This document shows, one piece after another, positions 41,869-50,304 of a DNA stretch of 64,000 nucleotides. Source of the DNA: Chloroflexota bacterium (GTDB lineage Bacteria; Chloroflexota; Anaerolineae; Anaerolineales; Anaerolineaceae); NCBI GenBank assembly GCA_016838895.1, contig JAEKNU010000009.1:46949-110948 (forward strand), given 5' to 3'. The position numbers and the translations under genes were made by a program. The notes under the pieces are model-generated. The model searched no databases, had not been told where the DNA came from, and saw only the letters and a program-made list of their open reading frames with translations. Each line of letters opens with the position of its first letter. The stretch's first letter is position 1.

Positions 41869-42371
41869 GCATTCTATCACTGGATAATGCTGTTGTCCAG
41901 ACGACAACGTTTTTTGTTCATTCAATATCGTGGGCAAGTGCAATGCTCCCATCCCATACGACAGTTTCCAGGCCCAGTACCGATGGGATGTGTGCAAAAA
42001 AGTTATCCGCCGAATACTGTAACATTGTGGAAGCGGCAATATTTATGGTGTAATGAATTCGAAAACACATGCGAGGTAGTTGGGTGGAGAAATTGTATCT
42101 TTGTAATGGTGATGCCTTCATCTTGTTTTGGTTCAACCACTTGCAAGGTTTTTAGCATTACGATTGATATTCAGTGCCAATTTGCATAAAGCAACATATA
42201 TGATGATGATCTCAACCAATCATAATCACAGGGCCTCTGAATTTTTTTTTAGCCACTTACCCTCCTATTCAGACATCATCTGAATGCGTTTGAGATGATT
42301 TTGAATATCAGATCCTATAGCAAAAATTTGATAAAAAGGAATGTTGTTTCAGATTCGTTAAGGGACTTCTA
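41869..42371. other. Long intergenic gap upstream of the SARP gene, no gene recognised
   Basis: A 500-bp A+T-rich stretch. A plus-strand frame (41488-42189) runs through it but also through the antisense of the SARP gene and shows no family-like sequence or RBS. The gap presumably holds the SARP promoter near its 41.8-41.9 kb end and the decayed boundary of the scrap region. Confidence 0.4.
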
Positions 42372-43021
42372 TCATAATAATCAATTGCTGAAGGAAAATT
42401 GGTTTGAAATACAAAACATATAAAATAAACTTAGCAAAGTATTGCAGATATACCATGTTGTTTACTCAAACAAAAATATAATCCATGAATAAATCACCAG
42501 GAGATATTTATTGTTTGTTCGTCTTGAAGTGTTGAGAATATTTTTTTCAAAAGGCCAGCTTTAATTCCAGCAACAAGCGAAAAATATCCTAAAAGCCACA
42601 ACGGGAACAATCGGATAAACCAGTTCGTTGCAAACGCTAAGACTGCAAAAGGAATTAATGTTAGGATGACGAACAGTATTGTTTTTGGAAATTGAGAAAC
42701 AGCAAATAGAAAGGCATTCTTGATCAGTTGGCTGACGCTGCAGTCCAATTTTGCATGAATTGGGAAAATATATATTGAAAGCGCAAGACACGATATTCCG
42801 ACTGCTCCATATATGATAGACAAAACAATACGGATAGACATCGGCATCATAGCTGTAATAGAATAGTTTATGAGAAGAATTGCAAATATAAAAGCAAGCA
42901 CGAGCCAATATAGTGTGGATTTCTTCAGGCTGGATTTGAACGCATGAAAATAAGTAGGAACAAGATATCCATTACCTTCTTGCAATTTATCTGCTGTATA
43001 AAAAAGTGCGCTATTGGCTGC
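42372..43021. repeat. Segmental duplication, copy 1 (yesL 3' part plus downstream flank)
   Basis: Diverged copy of 58114-58765. The similarity covers the yesL coding part and also ~120 bp of its 3' flank (for example TCATAATAATCAA, TTGCAGATAT/CTGCAGATAT, AATCAAACAAAAAT-like strings). Similarity ends abruptly at about 43021, at a TATTGGCTGC tract shared with the GH42 fragment that follows. Confidence 0.75.
42494..43021 (-). pseudogene. Truncated yesL-like (DUF624) membrane protein
   Basis: From AANSALFYTADKLQEGNG onward this aligns without frameshift to the intact DUF624 gene at 58268-58879 (GAANTALFYTADQLQEYKG). The first ~40 residues of the normal protein (two hydrophobic segments) are missing; the open frame continues upstream to 43081 only by reading the antisense of a GH42 remnant. 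Three or four membrane helices remain (IFAILLINYSI, ILFVILTLIPFAVLAF). YesL-type proteins accompany two-component systems and sugar ABC transporters. Non-functional copy. Confidence 0.8.
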
Positions 43022-43251
43022 CCAGCCATAAGTTAAAGAGGCCAGGCGTGTTGCGATTGTTAAACTATCAGGCCATGGCACATGGCGCAGATGCGTTACT
43101 GTATTTTCAAATGCGCCAGAGCCTAGCTGGGTGTGAGGAATATCACACCGCCATTATCCCACACGCTGGGCATGAAAATACGCGGATATTCCGGGAGGTA
43201 CCACAGATCAGCAGCGAATTGAAGCGGCTTGGAAATTCAATTTCCGGGTAG
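43022..43251 (+). pseudogene. C-proximal fragment of a GH42 beta-galactosidase
   Basis: The plus frame reads KRPGVLRLLNYQAMAHGADA followed by LLYFQMRQSLAGCEEYHTAI, IPHAGHENTRIFREVPQ and a stop. This is the conserved GH42 segment around 'AHGAD-x-V-x-(Y/F)FQWRQSR-x-G-x-E-x-(F/Y)HSA-x-(V/I)PHAG'. Only ~75 of ~650 residues remain. It abuts the truncated yesL in opposite orientation. A glycosidase locus was evidently rearranged here. Confidence 0.72.
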
Positions 43252-43299
43252 CAAGAAGAAAATAAAAATTCGGTATTAGAATAAAAAGGAGAAATATCT

Positions 43300-43710
43300 G
43301 TGGATGAACAATGGAGTAAATGGGAACCTATTCAAGGATTGGCGCCTCATTATTATATAGATTCAATATCTGATTCATATGATGCTTTTTTGATTGGACT
43401 GACAAACGCGGAAAATGAAAATAAAAAAATTGAAATAAAGTTTCGGAATTCTGTAGAGGCGTATCGAAGTACTTATGAAACCTATAGACATTACCTGTTA
43501 GAAATTCTTGATAAAACATATGGTATGGAGTTCTTTACTAAATGGTCGTTTTTTAAAGTAAAGAATTCAGACTATATAAAATGGTTATCAGAACAGTCAT
43601 GTGGTATTTGGGATTCTAAGACGATAACTCATTTTTCAATAATGGGTGGGGAGTCTATCGTAGATGTAATTGCAAATTATGATCCTATTGTTGTATTGAA
43701 ACAAACCTGA
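43300..43710 (+). CDS. Small soluble protein resembling polymorphic-toxin immunity proteins
   Basis: A 136-aa protein, GTG start with AAGGAG 8 nt upstream, intact frame. Sequence blocks WSKWEPIQGLAPHYYIDSIS, FRNSVEAYRSTYETYRHYLL, YGMEFFTKWSFFKVKNSDYI and IMGGESIVDVIANYDPIV have the feel of small immunity-type proteins linked to Rhs/LXG toxins, but I cannot name the family. It is followed by the Rhs remnant. It may be an orphan immunity gene retained after loss of its toxin. Function uncertain. Confidence 0.6.
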   Translation: MDEQWSKWEPIQGLAPHYYIDSISDSYDAFLIGLTNAENENKKIEIKFRNSVEAYRSTYETYRHYLLEILDKTYGMEFFTKWSFFKVKNSDYIKWLSEQSCGIWDSKTITHFSIMGGESIVDVIANYDPIVVLKQT

Positions 43711-43854
43711 TGGATAAAGATTAATTTGTATGCCGGGTATTCATTTTTTTACGAAGGTAGTGCAGGTATTTCACAAGGTTTTTTTACTTATTGTTACTTT
43801 TGAGTAGACCTGAATGCTTACACACTTCTAGAGTGCATACGAGAATAATTCCTC

Positions 43855-45058
43855 TGGCAAAAACACCTACACCATAACAGGCTGCTGGGTGACAGTGTGA
43901 CCATCACCAAACCGGTGACCGTGACCGTAATTGGTGAAGAAGACAATCCATATCCTGACGTCAAAGTATACGCCTATGATGGTGAGACTTTCAGCGGATT
44001 CAGCGGATTCAGCGGCGTCAGCGATGGCGGCGGACAGGTAACCTTTACCTTACCAGTTGGTAATTACCACTTCCGCGCCGGCTACGATGGTGTGCAGTTC
44101 TGGAGCGGCAATGAAAATACATGTGCCATCCCAGGCTGTGAAGAAGCAGCGTAGTATTACCTGGAGGCACCGGCGAACAGGAAGTCAGCATCGATTACAC
44201 CTATGATGCCCTGAATAGACTGATCAGCGCCGAGTACTCCAATGGAACTGCCTTTGGTTACACCTATGATGCGGCTGGTCGCAAGCATCTTCAATATTGT
44301 TTTTAAATCAAGATGCGCAGCACCCCCGTAGCTAAGCGGAAGGGGGCAATGTGCTGACCTACGCCGAAACGCATTACGGCCAGACGAAAGTTACTACCTA
44401 CACTTACGACGCTGCCAACCAATTGCTCACTGCTGTAGAAGATGAAACCGCATGGTACTACACCTATGATGGAAATGGTTCATTAATCCAAAGCGATCCA
44501 GGTACAGAAGTAGCCAATGGCTCCACGCGTTACACCTACAACACCGCCGGATACTTGTCCAAGGTCGAGAACTATACTACCGAATGGCAGACCGAATCCG
44601 AGATGACCTATGATGGGCTTGGCAATCGTCTGGAAATGACCACCTACACCGACGGTGAAGGCAATACCATGCGCTACCAACTCGATAACGGCCAAACCCT
44701 ATCCGCGATTGGAGCGGAAAGCTCAACGTACTACATCTACGGACTTGGTGCAATCGACACGCTGAGTGAGAGTTGGAGCTACATCTTGCCGGATGGTGCA
44801 GGGTCAATACGCCAACTAGTAGATGAAGAAGGCGCTGTACACTTAAGTGTCTCCTATACCCCATGGGGTGACACCATGGAAATCTACGGCTCCGGTATGC
44901 TCAATCTGGGTTATCTGGGTGGTGTCTATGATGCTTGCACCGCGTGCAAGTACAGGTGTCAGACAAACTACAAGCGCTGTTTCTTGCTTGCCTGGCTCGA
45001 AGCGATAGTTCATAGATGGATTCATAGCATTTTTTTCTTGATAAAACAAATTGTGTAA
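43855..45058 (+). pseudogene. Degraded Rhs/YD-repeat protein gene
   Basis: Pieces in different frames: KNTYTITG.. shifting frame near 43890 into KPVTVTVIGEEDNPYPDVKV with GNYHFRAGYDGVQFWSG; then VSIDYTYDALNRLISAEYSN and FGYTYDAAGRKHLQ up to a stop at ~44305; then a 235-codon frame from 44351 with TTYTYDAANQLLTAVEDETA, RYTYNTAGYLSK, MTYDGLGNRLEMTTY and LNLGYLGGVYDA. The normal Rhs end (IGNGQYYDPATGRF-type core and a toxin domain) is absent; after GGVYDA the sequence is unrelated. At least two frameshift/stop lesions plus 3' truncation. Confidence 0.82.
44934..44950. repeat. Perfect palindrome at the Rhs breakpoint
   Basis: CTTGCAC-CGC-GTGCAAG, located exactly where Rhs similarity ends (after GGVYDA). 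It may be a REP-like element or the remnant of an element end responsible for the truncation. Confidence 0.45.
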
Positions 45059-45177
45059 TTAATCAATACCACTACTTTGGAAAAAGCACCCTGGTTTTCT
45101 AAGAAGCTTGGTTAGTCTGAAATTATTTTCGAATAATTCTAACTCGGTTGCACTCCTAAATTGCCTGAAAACAATAG

Positions 45178-46131
45178 CTACTCATTGGCTAATTTGGTGG
45201 CAGTGAAGCGATCCGTAATAAGAATGTTCACCCATTTTCCTCGCAAGGCACCCAGTATACCCGCATATTTTCTCTCTCCCCCTGCGATTCCTATGGCACG
45301 ATTGACTTTTCTGAGTTGGTCAAGGCTCATCGAAATAACACGATTTTCCAATCCAGTTTGAACTAAATTTCCGTTCAAGTCAAAAAAGCGTAATAAAATA
45401 TCACCTACAGCATTGTTTTCTCGAAGCAATCGATTTTCTTCTGCTGAGAAAATATTGCCAGATTGCGCAATTAACGGGGATGGATCTATTGCGCCAATCC
45501 CAACCAGAGCTGTGGTGACATGATCAAATAATTCCATGGCTGGTTGTACAGAAGCATCTGAAAGTAGCACATCCCTGGCAGCTTCGGTTGAAACAATTCC
45601 GGTTATTGGCAGGAAAACAGCTTCCCCATTTACCAGTCTGGCTATGCGAGAGGTTAATTGGGTGGCATGGGCTTCCACAGATGGATTTCCAACGCCGCCT
45701 AAAATTTGGACAACTTTTACTCCGGCTTTTTTGGGTAAGGGATGTAAGGCAGCTACCATTGAAAGCAGCGTGGCACTCCAGGAAGAGATGCCTATGATTT
45801 CATTTGGACGTATGGAAGATTCCAGATAATAGGCTGCGGAAGCACCCAAATCACGTTGAATCAGTTTTTCATCATTGTCCATTGAATCCACTACAATTGC
45901 GTCACGTAAGGCATATTTTTTTACTAAAGTCTCTTCAATTTCTGTATATACGCCTTTTGGGACATTGATGTTAATACGAATAATGCCTTCTTCTTTGGAT
46001 TTTCTTAAAAGCCGGGAAACAGTGGCTTGAGACAATTCCAATTGTTTGGCAATTTCAGACTGACGCATATCCCATTCGTAATACATACGGGCTACACGAG
46101 CGATGATGCGAAGTTCATCAATTCTTAGCAT
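45178..46131 (-). CDS. SorC/DeoR-type sugar-binding transcriptional regulator
   Basis: A 317-aa regulator from ATG 46131; the track-like longer frame adds an unlikely hydrophobic stretch. HTH at ~7-45: LRIIARVARMYYEWDMRQSE then IAKQLELSQATVSRLLRKSK. The C-terminal sugar-phosphate-binding domain shows VVQILGGVGNPSVEAHATQL, TALVGIGAIDPSPLIAQSG and VGDILLRFFDLNGN. SorC-family proteins are effector-released repressors or activators of adjacent carbohydrate operons. It is transcribed away from the transketolase/ABC operon, which it presumably controls in response to a phosphorylated pentose. Confidence 0.9.
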   Translation of the reverse strand: MLRIDELRIIARVARMYYEWDMRQSEIAKQLELSQATVSRLLRKSKEEGIIRININVPKGVYTEIEETLVKKYALRDAIVVDSMDNDEKLIQRDLGASAAYYLESSIRPNEIIGISSWSATLLSMVAALHPLPKKAGVKVVQILGGVGNPSVEAHATQLTSRIARLVNGEAVFLPITGIVSTEAARDVLLSDASVQPAMELFDHVTTALVGIGAIDPSPLIAQSGNIFSAEENRLLRENNAVGDILLRFFDLNGNLVQTGLENRVISMSLDQLRKVNRAIGIAGGERKYAGILGALRGKWVNILITDRFTATKLANE

Positions 46132-46182
46132 TATAAAGATCCTTGAATAAAAAAGTAGCTGTGAATAATTATACAAAAAGTA

Positions 46183-46211
46183 TTGTTGTATTATTCCATA
46201 TTTTGTAATAT
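46183..46211 (+). promoter_or_regulatory. Sigma70-type promoter of the pentose operon with overlapping inverted repeats
   Basis: TTGTTG (46183-46188), 17-bp spacer, TAATAT (46206-46211). Inverted motifs ATACAA..TTGTAT (about 46171-46191) and TTGT..ACAA (46183-46217) overlap it and are candidate SorC operators in the 121-bp divergent gap. Confidence 0.6.
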
Positions 46212-46252
46212 AACACAAGAAGAACAAATATTATATAGGGAATAAATATTCA

Positions 46253-47128
46253 ATGAAATTAACGGGTGAGAAACAAACGACATCTGATGAAAAAATCAAG
46301 CAGATGGAATATAAATCAATTCTTTATCGCCAAGCAATTATGAAGTTAATATTTGAAAGTAAAAGTGGACATACTGGCGGATCCCTTTCTTGCGTGGATA
46401 TTCTGAATGTCCTATACAATCATGCAATGGATATCACCCCCGAAAATTTCCTTCAAATTGATAGAGATCACTATATACATAGCAAAGGTCACTCAGTTGA
46501 AGCTTTGTATGTTGTTCTTGCGGATATGAATTTTTTCAAGAAAGAATTGCTTTCTGATTTTGAAAAGTATTCATCAAATATGATTGGTCATCCAACGCGT
46601 TTCGTAAATGGCATTGAACAAAATACGGGTGCGCTGGGTCACGGCTTATCAATATCAGTAGGCATGGCGTTAGCGGCAAAAATGGATCAAAGGAATAATC
46701 GTATATTTACAATTATGGGCGACGGCGAATTAGCGGAAGGTTCGATTTGGGAAGCCTCTGCCAGCGCCGCGCATTATGGATTGGATAATCTGATTGCCAT
46801 TATTGATCGAAATCATTTGCAAATCACCGGTCATACAGATCAGGTTATGAAAATGGAGCCGCTTGAAAATAAATTTGCTGCATTTGGTTTTGCAGTTCGA
46901 GAAGTTAATGGAAACAGTATTGCCGAATTAGCTGCTATCTTAAATATTGTTCCTTTTGAAGAAGGGAAGCCAAATCTTATATTAGCCAATACGATTAAAG
47001 GTCGGGGGATAAGTTATATGGAAAATAATGCATTGTGGCATCATAAGGTTCCCTCAGATGCAGAGTACCAAATTGCTGTAGATGAACTTGATCTGGCAAA
47101 ATTAGCATGGGAGCAACATAATGACTGA
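46253..47128 (+). CDS. Transketolase, N-terminal (TPP pyrophosphate-binding) subunit
   Basis: A 291-aa half-transketolase. TPP motif is GDGELAEGSIWEASASAAHY, ending in IIDRNHLQITG; also ESKSGHTGGSLSCVDIL and SKGHSVEALY, with catalytic-type His residues. It transfers two-carbon ketol units between sugar phosphates when paired with the C-terminal subunit encoded next, with which it overlaps by 8 nt. Split transketolases are common in Chloroflexota, Firmicutes and Archaea. First gene of the operon, so pentose phosphates are the expected products of the pathway. Confidence 0.93.
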   Translation: MKLTGEKQTTSDEKIKQMEYKSILYRQAIMKLIFESKSGHTGGSLSCVDILNVLYNHAMDITPENFLQIDRDHYIHSKGHSVEALYVVLADMNFFKKELLSDFEKYSSNMIGHPTRFVNGIEQNTGALGHGLSISVGMALAAKMDQRNNRIFTIMGDGELAEGSIWEASASAAHYGLDNLIAIIDRNHLQITGHTDQVMKMEPLENKFAAFGFAVREVNGNSIAELAAILNIVPFEEGKPNLILANTIKGRGISYMENNALWHHKVPSDAEYQIAVDELDLAKLAWEQHND

Positions 47129-48092
47129 CAATACATTGCAAATAGGAAAAGCAAACCTGGAAGTATTTGCTCAAACCTTATTGGAATTAGCAGAGGAGGA
47201 TCGTGATATTCTGGTTGTGACGAGTGATTCTCGAGGCTCTGGGAAATTAGTCGAATTTGGAGAAGCACTCCCAAAACAACTCGTTGAAATTGGTATTGCG
47301 GAACAAAACCTGGTTGGTGTTTCTGCCGGTTTATCCTCATCAGGGAAGAAAGTATTTGCAGTTTCTCCAGCTTGTTTTCTGACCGCTAGAGCATTGGAGC
47401 AGATAAAAAATGATGTTGCCTATTCAGATCATCCTGTAAAAGTTGTTGGTATTAGTGCTGGCGTCAGCTATGGTTCATTGGGCACCACTCATCATTCCTT
47501 ACACGATTTTGCGGCTTTACAGGCTATTAACAATATAGATATCATTGTGCCTGCCGATAATTTTGAAGCAAGAGAAGTTATTAAAGCAGCAGTTTATTAC
47601 CCCAAACCATTGTATATTCGCTTTGGGAAAAAGAAGATGCCCGTTAACCTTTCAACGGATAGCTTATTTCAAATTGGTAAAGCTTCTCAGCTAACAAAAA
47701 AACGAGATCAGTATGATGTGGCAATCATTGCGAATGGAGAGACTGTTTATCCTGCATTTCTAGCAAGCCAGATTCTGGCCGATAATAAAATTACCAGTTG
47801 TGTACTAAGCATGCATACAATTCGTCCTTTTGATGAAGAAGCCGTTCGAAATGCTGCACTTCAGTCCAAAGTTCTACTTACTGTTGAAGAACACAGTGTA
47901 AATGGTGGTATGGGAAGCCGGATCGCCAGTTTGTTGATGCAGGCTGGTATATATAGGCCATTAAAAATTGTTGGTATACCCGATGAACACACTGTTGCTG
48001 GAAGCCAAGTAGAAATATTTACCCATTATGGTATTACACCAGATGATCTTGCGAAAAAGGCACTTGCACTATTGGAGGTATCTAATAAATGA
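47121..48092 (+). CDS. Transketolase, C-terminal (pyrimidine-binding) subunit
   Basis: A 323-aa protein. Conserved features are the GIAEQNLVGVSAGLSSSGKK block with the TPP-activating Glu, GVSYGSLGTTHHSLHDFAAL, and the C-terminal transketolase domain (VEEHSVNGGMGSRIASLLM). It overlaps the upstream gene by 8 nt and the kinase gene by ATGA. Forms the heterodimer active site with the N-terminal subunit. Confidence 0.93.
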   Translation: MTDNTLQIGKANLEVFAQTLLELAEEDRDILVVTSDSRGSGKLVEFGEALPKQLVEIGIAEQNLVGVSAGLSSSGKKVFAVSPACFLTARALEQIKNDVAYSDHPVKVVGISAGVSYGSLGTTHHSLHDFAALQAINNIDIIVPADNFEAREVIKAAVYYPKPLYIRFGKKKMPVNLSTDSLFQIGKASQLTKKRDQYDVAIIANGETVYPAFLASQILADNKITSCVLSMHTIRPFDEEAVRNAALQSKVLLTVEEHSVNGGMGSRIASLLMQAGIYRPLKIVGIPDEHTVAGSQVEIFTHYGITPDDLAKKALALLEVSNK

Positions 48093-49591
48093 CTGACCCT
48101 CGTGAATTGTTCCTTGCTATAGATCAAAGTACATCGGCAACGAAAGCACTGCTGTTTTCTGTTGATGGTAAATTGGTGGATCAAAAGACGATTTCTCACC
48201 GTCAGATTTACCCTAAACCAGGTTGGGTTGAACATGATGCAGAAGAAATTTATAAAAATGTACAAACTGTAATTAATGATTTACTCGAGTGTAATTCTGA
48301 TCGCTGGAATAATTTACTTGCATTAAGCATTACCAATCAGAGGGAGACATTTGTCGTTTTTGATCGAGATACTGGAGCACCATTATGCAATGCAATTGTG
48401 TGGCAATGTCGGCGTGGGGATGATATTTGTAAGAAGCTTGTAGATTCCGGAAAAGGGGAAATCGTTCATTCATTAACGGGTTTGAGAATTGACACTTATT
48501 TTCCGGCTAGCAAGCTGCGCTGGTTATTAGATGATCGTCCAGAATTGGCTGCCCGGCTAAAAGATGGGTCTGCCTTATTTGGTACGATAGACACCTATTT
48601 GATTTATCGTTTAACGGGCTGCAAGATTTATGCAACGGATCATACCAATGCATCCAGAACATTGCTCTATGACATTAACACATTGACCTGGAGTGAAGAA
48701 TTATGCGATTTATTCGGGGTAGAAATTTCTACTCTACCAGAGATTTTTGAGAGTAAGGCATGGTTTGGAGATACAGACCTTGTTGGCTGTCTGAATCGCC
48801 GAATCCCGATTTATGGTGTTATGGGAGATTCTCAAGCGGCCCTGTTTGCACAACGCTGCTACGAGATGGGTTCTGCCAAGGTGACTTTTGGTACCGGCTC
48901 ATCGATTCTTTTAAACATTGGCAAGGAAATGCGCCTTTCCAAGCATGGCATTGTGACTGCGCTTGGCTGGGTGATTAATGGGCAGCCTACCTATGCTTTT
49001 GAAGGAATTATTAATTTTACAGGGGCTACCATTTCCTGGTTACAGGATCAATTAATGTTGATCAAGGATCCATCTGAGACAGAAGCACTGGCATTGACTG
49101 TGCCTGATAATGGTGGTGTATATTTCGTGCCGGCTTTTGTAGGACTGAGTGCTCCTTATTGGCGAACGGATATACGGGCAGCTATTCTTGGTATATCCCC
49201 TGATACCAATCGCGCTCATATTGTACGAGCTGCTTTGGAGTCAATTGCCTATTTAGTCACTGATGTTCTGAAATCCATGGGTACGGATGAAGGTATCAAG
49301 TTAGACACGATCTATGCAGATGGCGGCGCTGTACGCAATGCATTCTTGATGCAGTTTGTCGCTGACATGAATCAGCTCACCGTTCGTGCTTCACAGGCGC
49401 CGGAATTATCCGCATTAGGTGCAGTGTACAGTGGGTTCCTTGGATTAAAAATCCACCCCACTTTGGAAGCATTACAAAAACTACCATATCTTTATGATGA
49501 GTTTGCGCCATTGGAAGATCCAGAATATACAAAAAAAATGTATGAAGGCTGGAAAGCTGCAGTACAGCAAATTCTACATCAACCCAGATAA
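48089..49591 (+). CDS. FGGY-family carbohydrate kinase, glycerol-kinase-like
   Basis: A 500-aa kinase. It starts LFLAIDQSTSATKALLFSVD (phosphate 1 motif), has WQCRRGDDICKKL, GTIDTYLIYRLTGCKIYATD and HTNASRTLLYDINTLTWSEE, all very like GlpK, and ends with ADGGAVRNAFLMQFVADMNQ. Context (transketolase, ribose-type ABC, SorC regulator) suggests the substrate is a ketopentose or tetrulose rather than glycerol; GlpK-like paralogues with other substrates exist. Start overlaps the previous stop. Confidence 0.88.
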   Translation: MTDPRELFLAIDQSTSATKALLFSVDGKLVDQKTISHRQIYPKPGWVEHDAEEIYKNVQTVINDLLECNSDRWNNLLALSITNQRETFVVFDRDTGAPLCNAIVWQCRRGDDICKKLVDSGKGEIVHSLTGLRIDTYFPASKLRWLLDDRPELAARLKDGSALFGTIDTYLIYRLTGCKIYATDHTNASRTLLYDINTLTWSEELCDLFGVEISTLPEIFESKAWFGDTDLVGCLNRRIPIYGVMGDSQAALFAQRCYEMGSAKVTFGTGSSILLNIGKEMRLSKHGIVTALGWVINGQPTYAFEGIINFTGATISWLQDQLMLIKDPSETEALALTVPDNGGVYFVPAFVGLSAPYWRTDIRAAILGISPDTNRAHIVRAALESIAYLVTDVLKSMGTDEGIKLDTIYADGGAVRNAFLMQFVADMNQLTVRASQAPELSALGAVYSGFLGLKIHPTLEALQKLPYLYDEFAPLEDPEYTKKMYEGWKAAVQQILHQPR

Positions 49592-49601
49592 GGAAAAAAG
49601 T

Positions 49602-50300
49602 ATGAAACAAAAAATAGTCTCAATCATTGTTGGAGTAGCGGTTCTTATTCTCTTTTTGCTCATGGGACGTTATGGTTTTACCGTCGTAAAAATTGAAGAT
49701 GCTGAGAAAGCCGTACAGGATGAAGCTTTTGATCCTGTAACCTTCGTGGATGATATTTGGGAATCAAGAATGATCCCGGCATTTGAGGAAAATTCAATTG
49801 AATTATCGAGTATTCTTTCCAAAATCCAATTAAATGATGATGGAACGGCATCAAAAGAGAGCTTGGTTGAATTAACTGAAGAATATGGTCTTATTACTGA
49901 AGGTGAAGCCCATGTTTATATGGTGAAAGGAACCGGTGTGGTGACTTCAGTCAATGCTGAATCCAGTCAGGGAAAAGCTGAAATCACAATAGATGGTTAT
50001 GATGGACCAATCAAAGTCAATGTTTATATTGGCACACGAATTCCAAGTGATGATACGTCCATACGTGATGCAGTCGGGTTCATTAAATTCGGAGATTTCA
50101 AAGAGCAAACCGAATTCGGAAAGGTAGCTAGTGAATTGAACAAAAGAGTCGTTCAGAATCTAGGCCCAATAGACCACGAGAACCTCGTGGGTAAAACAAT
50201 TTCCTTTGAAGGTGGTTTTACCATTCGAACATTCAATCTAATTACGATAAACCTGGAAAATATTTATATTACTCCGACTGAAATTGATCTAGGAGAATGA
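49602..50300 (+). CDS. DUF2291 membrane-anchored protein
   Basis: A 232-aa protein starting at ATG 49602 after AAGGAA. A single N-terminal membrane segment (IVGVAVLILFLLMGRYGFTV), no lipobox Cys, then an extracytoplasmic domain with FVDDIWESRMIPAFEENSIE and the C-terminal FTIRTFNLITINLENIYITP, typical of DUF2291. The family is nearly always encoded with ribose-type ABC transporters and sugar-catabolic operons; its role is unknown, perhaps a helper of the transporter. Confidence 0.85.
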   Translation: MKQKIVSIIVGVAVLILFLLMGRYGFTVVKIEDAEKAVQDEAFDPVTFVDDIWESRMIPAFEENSIELSSILSKIQLNDDGTASKESLVELTEEYGLITEGEAHVYMVKGTGVVTSVNAESSQGKAEITIDGYDGPIKVNVYIGTRIPSDDTSIRDAVGFIKFGDFKEQTEFGKVASELNKRVVQNLGPIDHENLVGKTISFEGGFTIRTFNLITINLENIYITPTEIDLGE

Positions 50301-50304
50301 ACTG

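Noticed and set aside
41488..42189. Long plus-strand frame upstream of and antisense to the SARP gene
   Set aside because: Half of it is the complement of the well-supported winged-helix/BTAD gene, the rest is low-quality sequence without RBS or family resemblance.
42494..43081. Full-length alternative N terminus of the first yesL copy
   Set aside because: The extra N-terminal residues are the antisense of a GH42 fragment, so the open frame there is accidental.
44320..44349. C-run/G-run hairpin resembling a tRNA D-arm (GTAGCTAAGCGG)
   Set aside because: No acceptor stem, anticodon arm or T-loop sequence around it; it lies in the Rhs debris.
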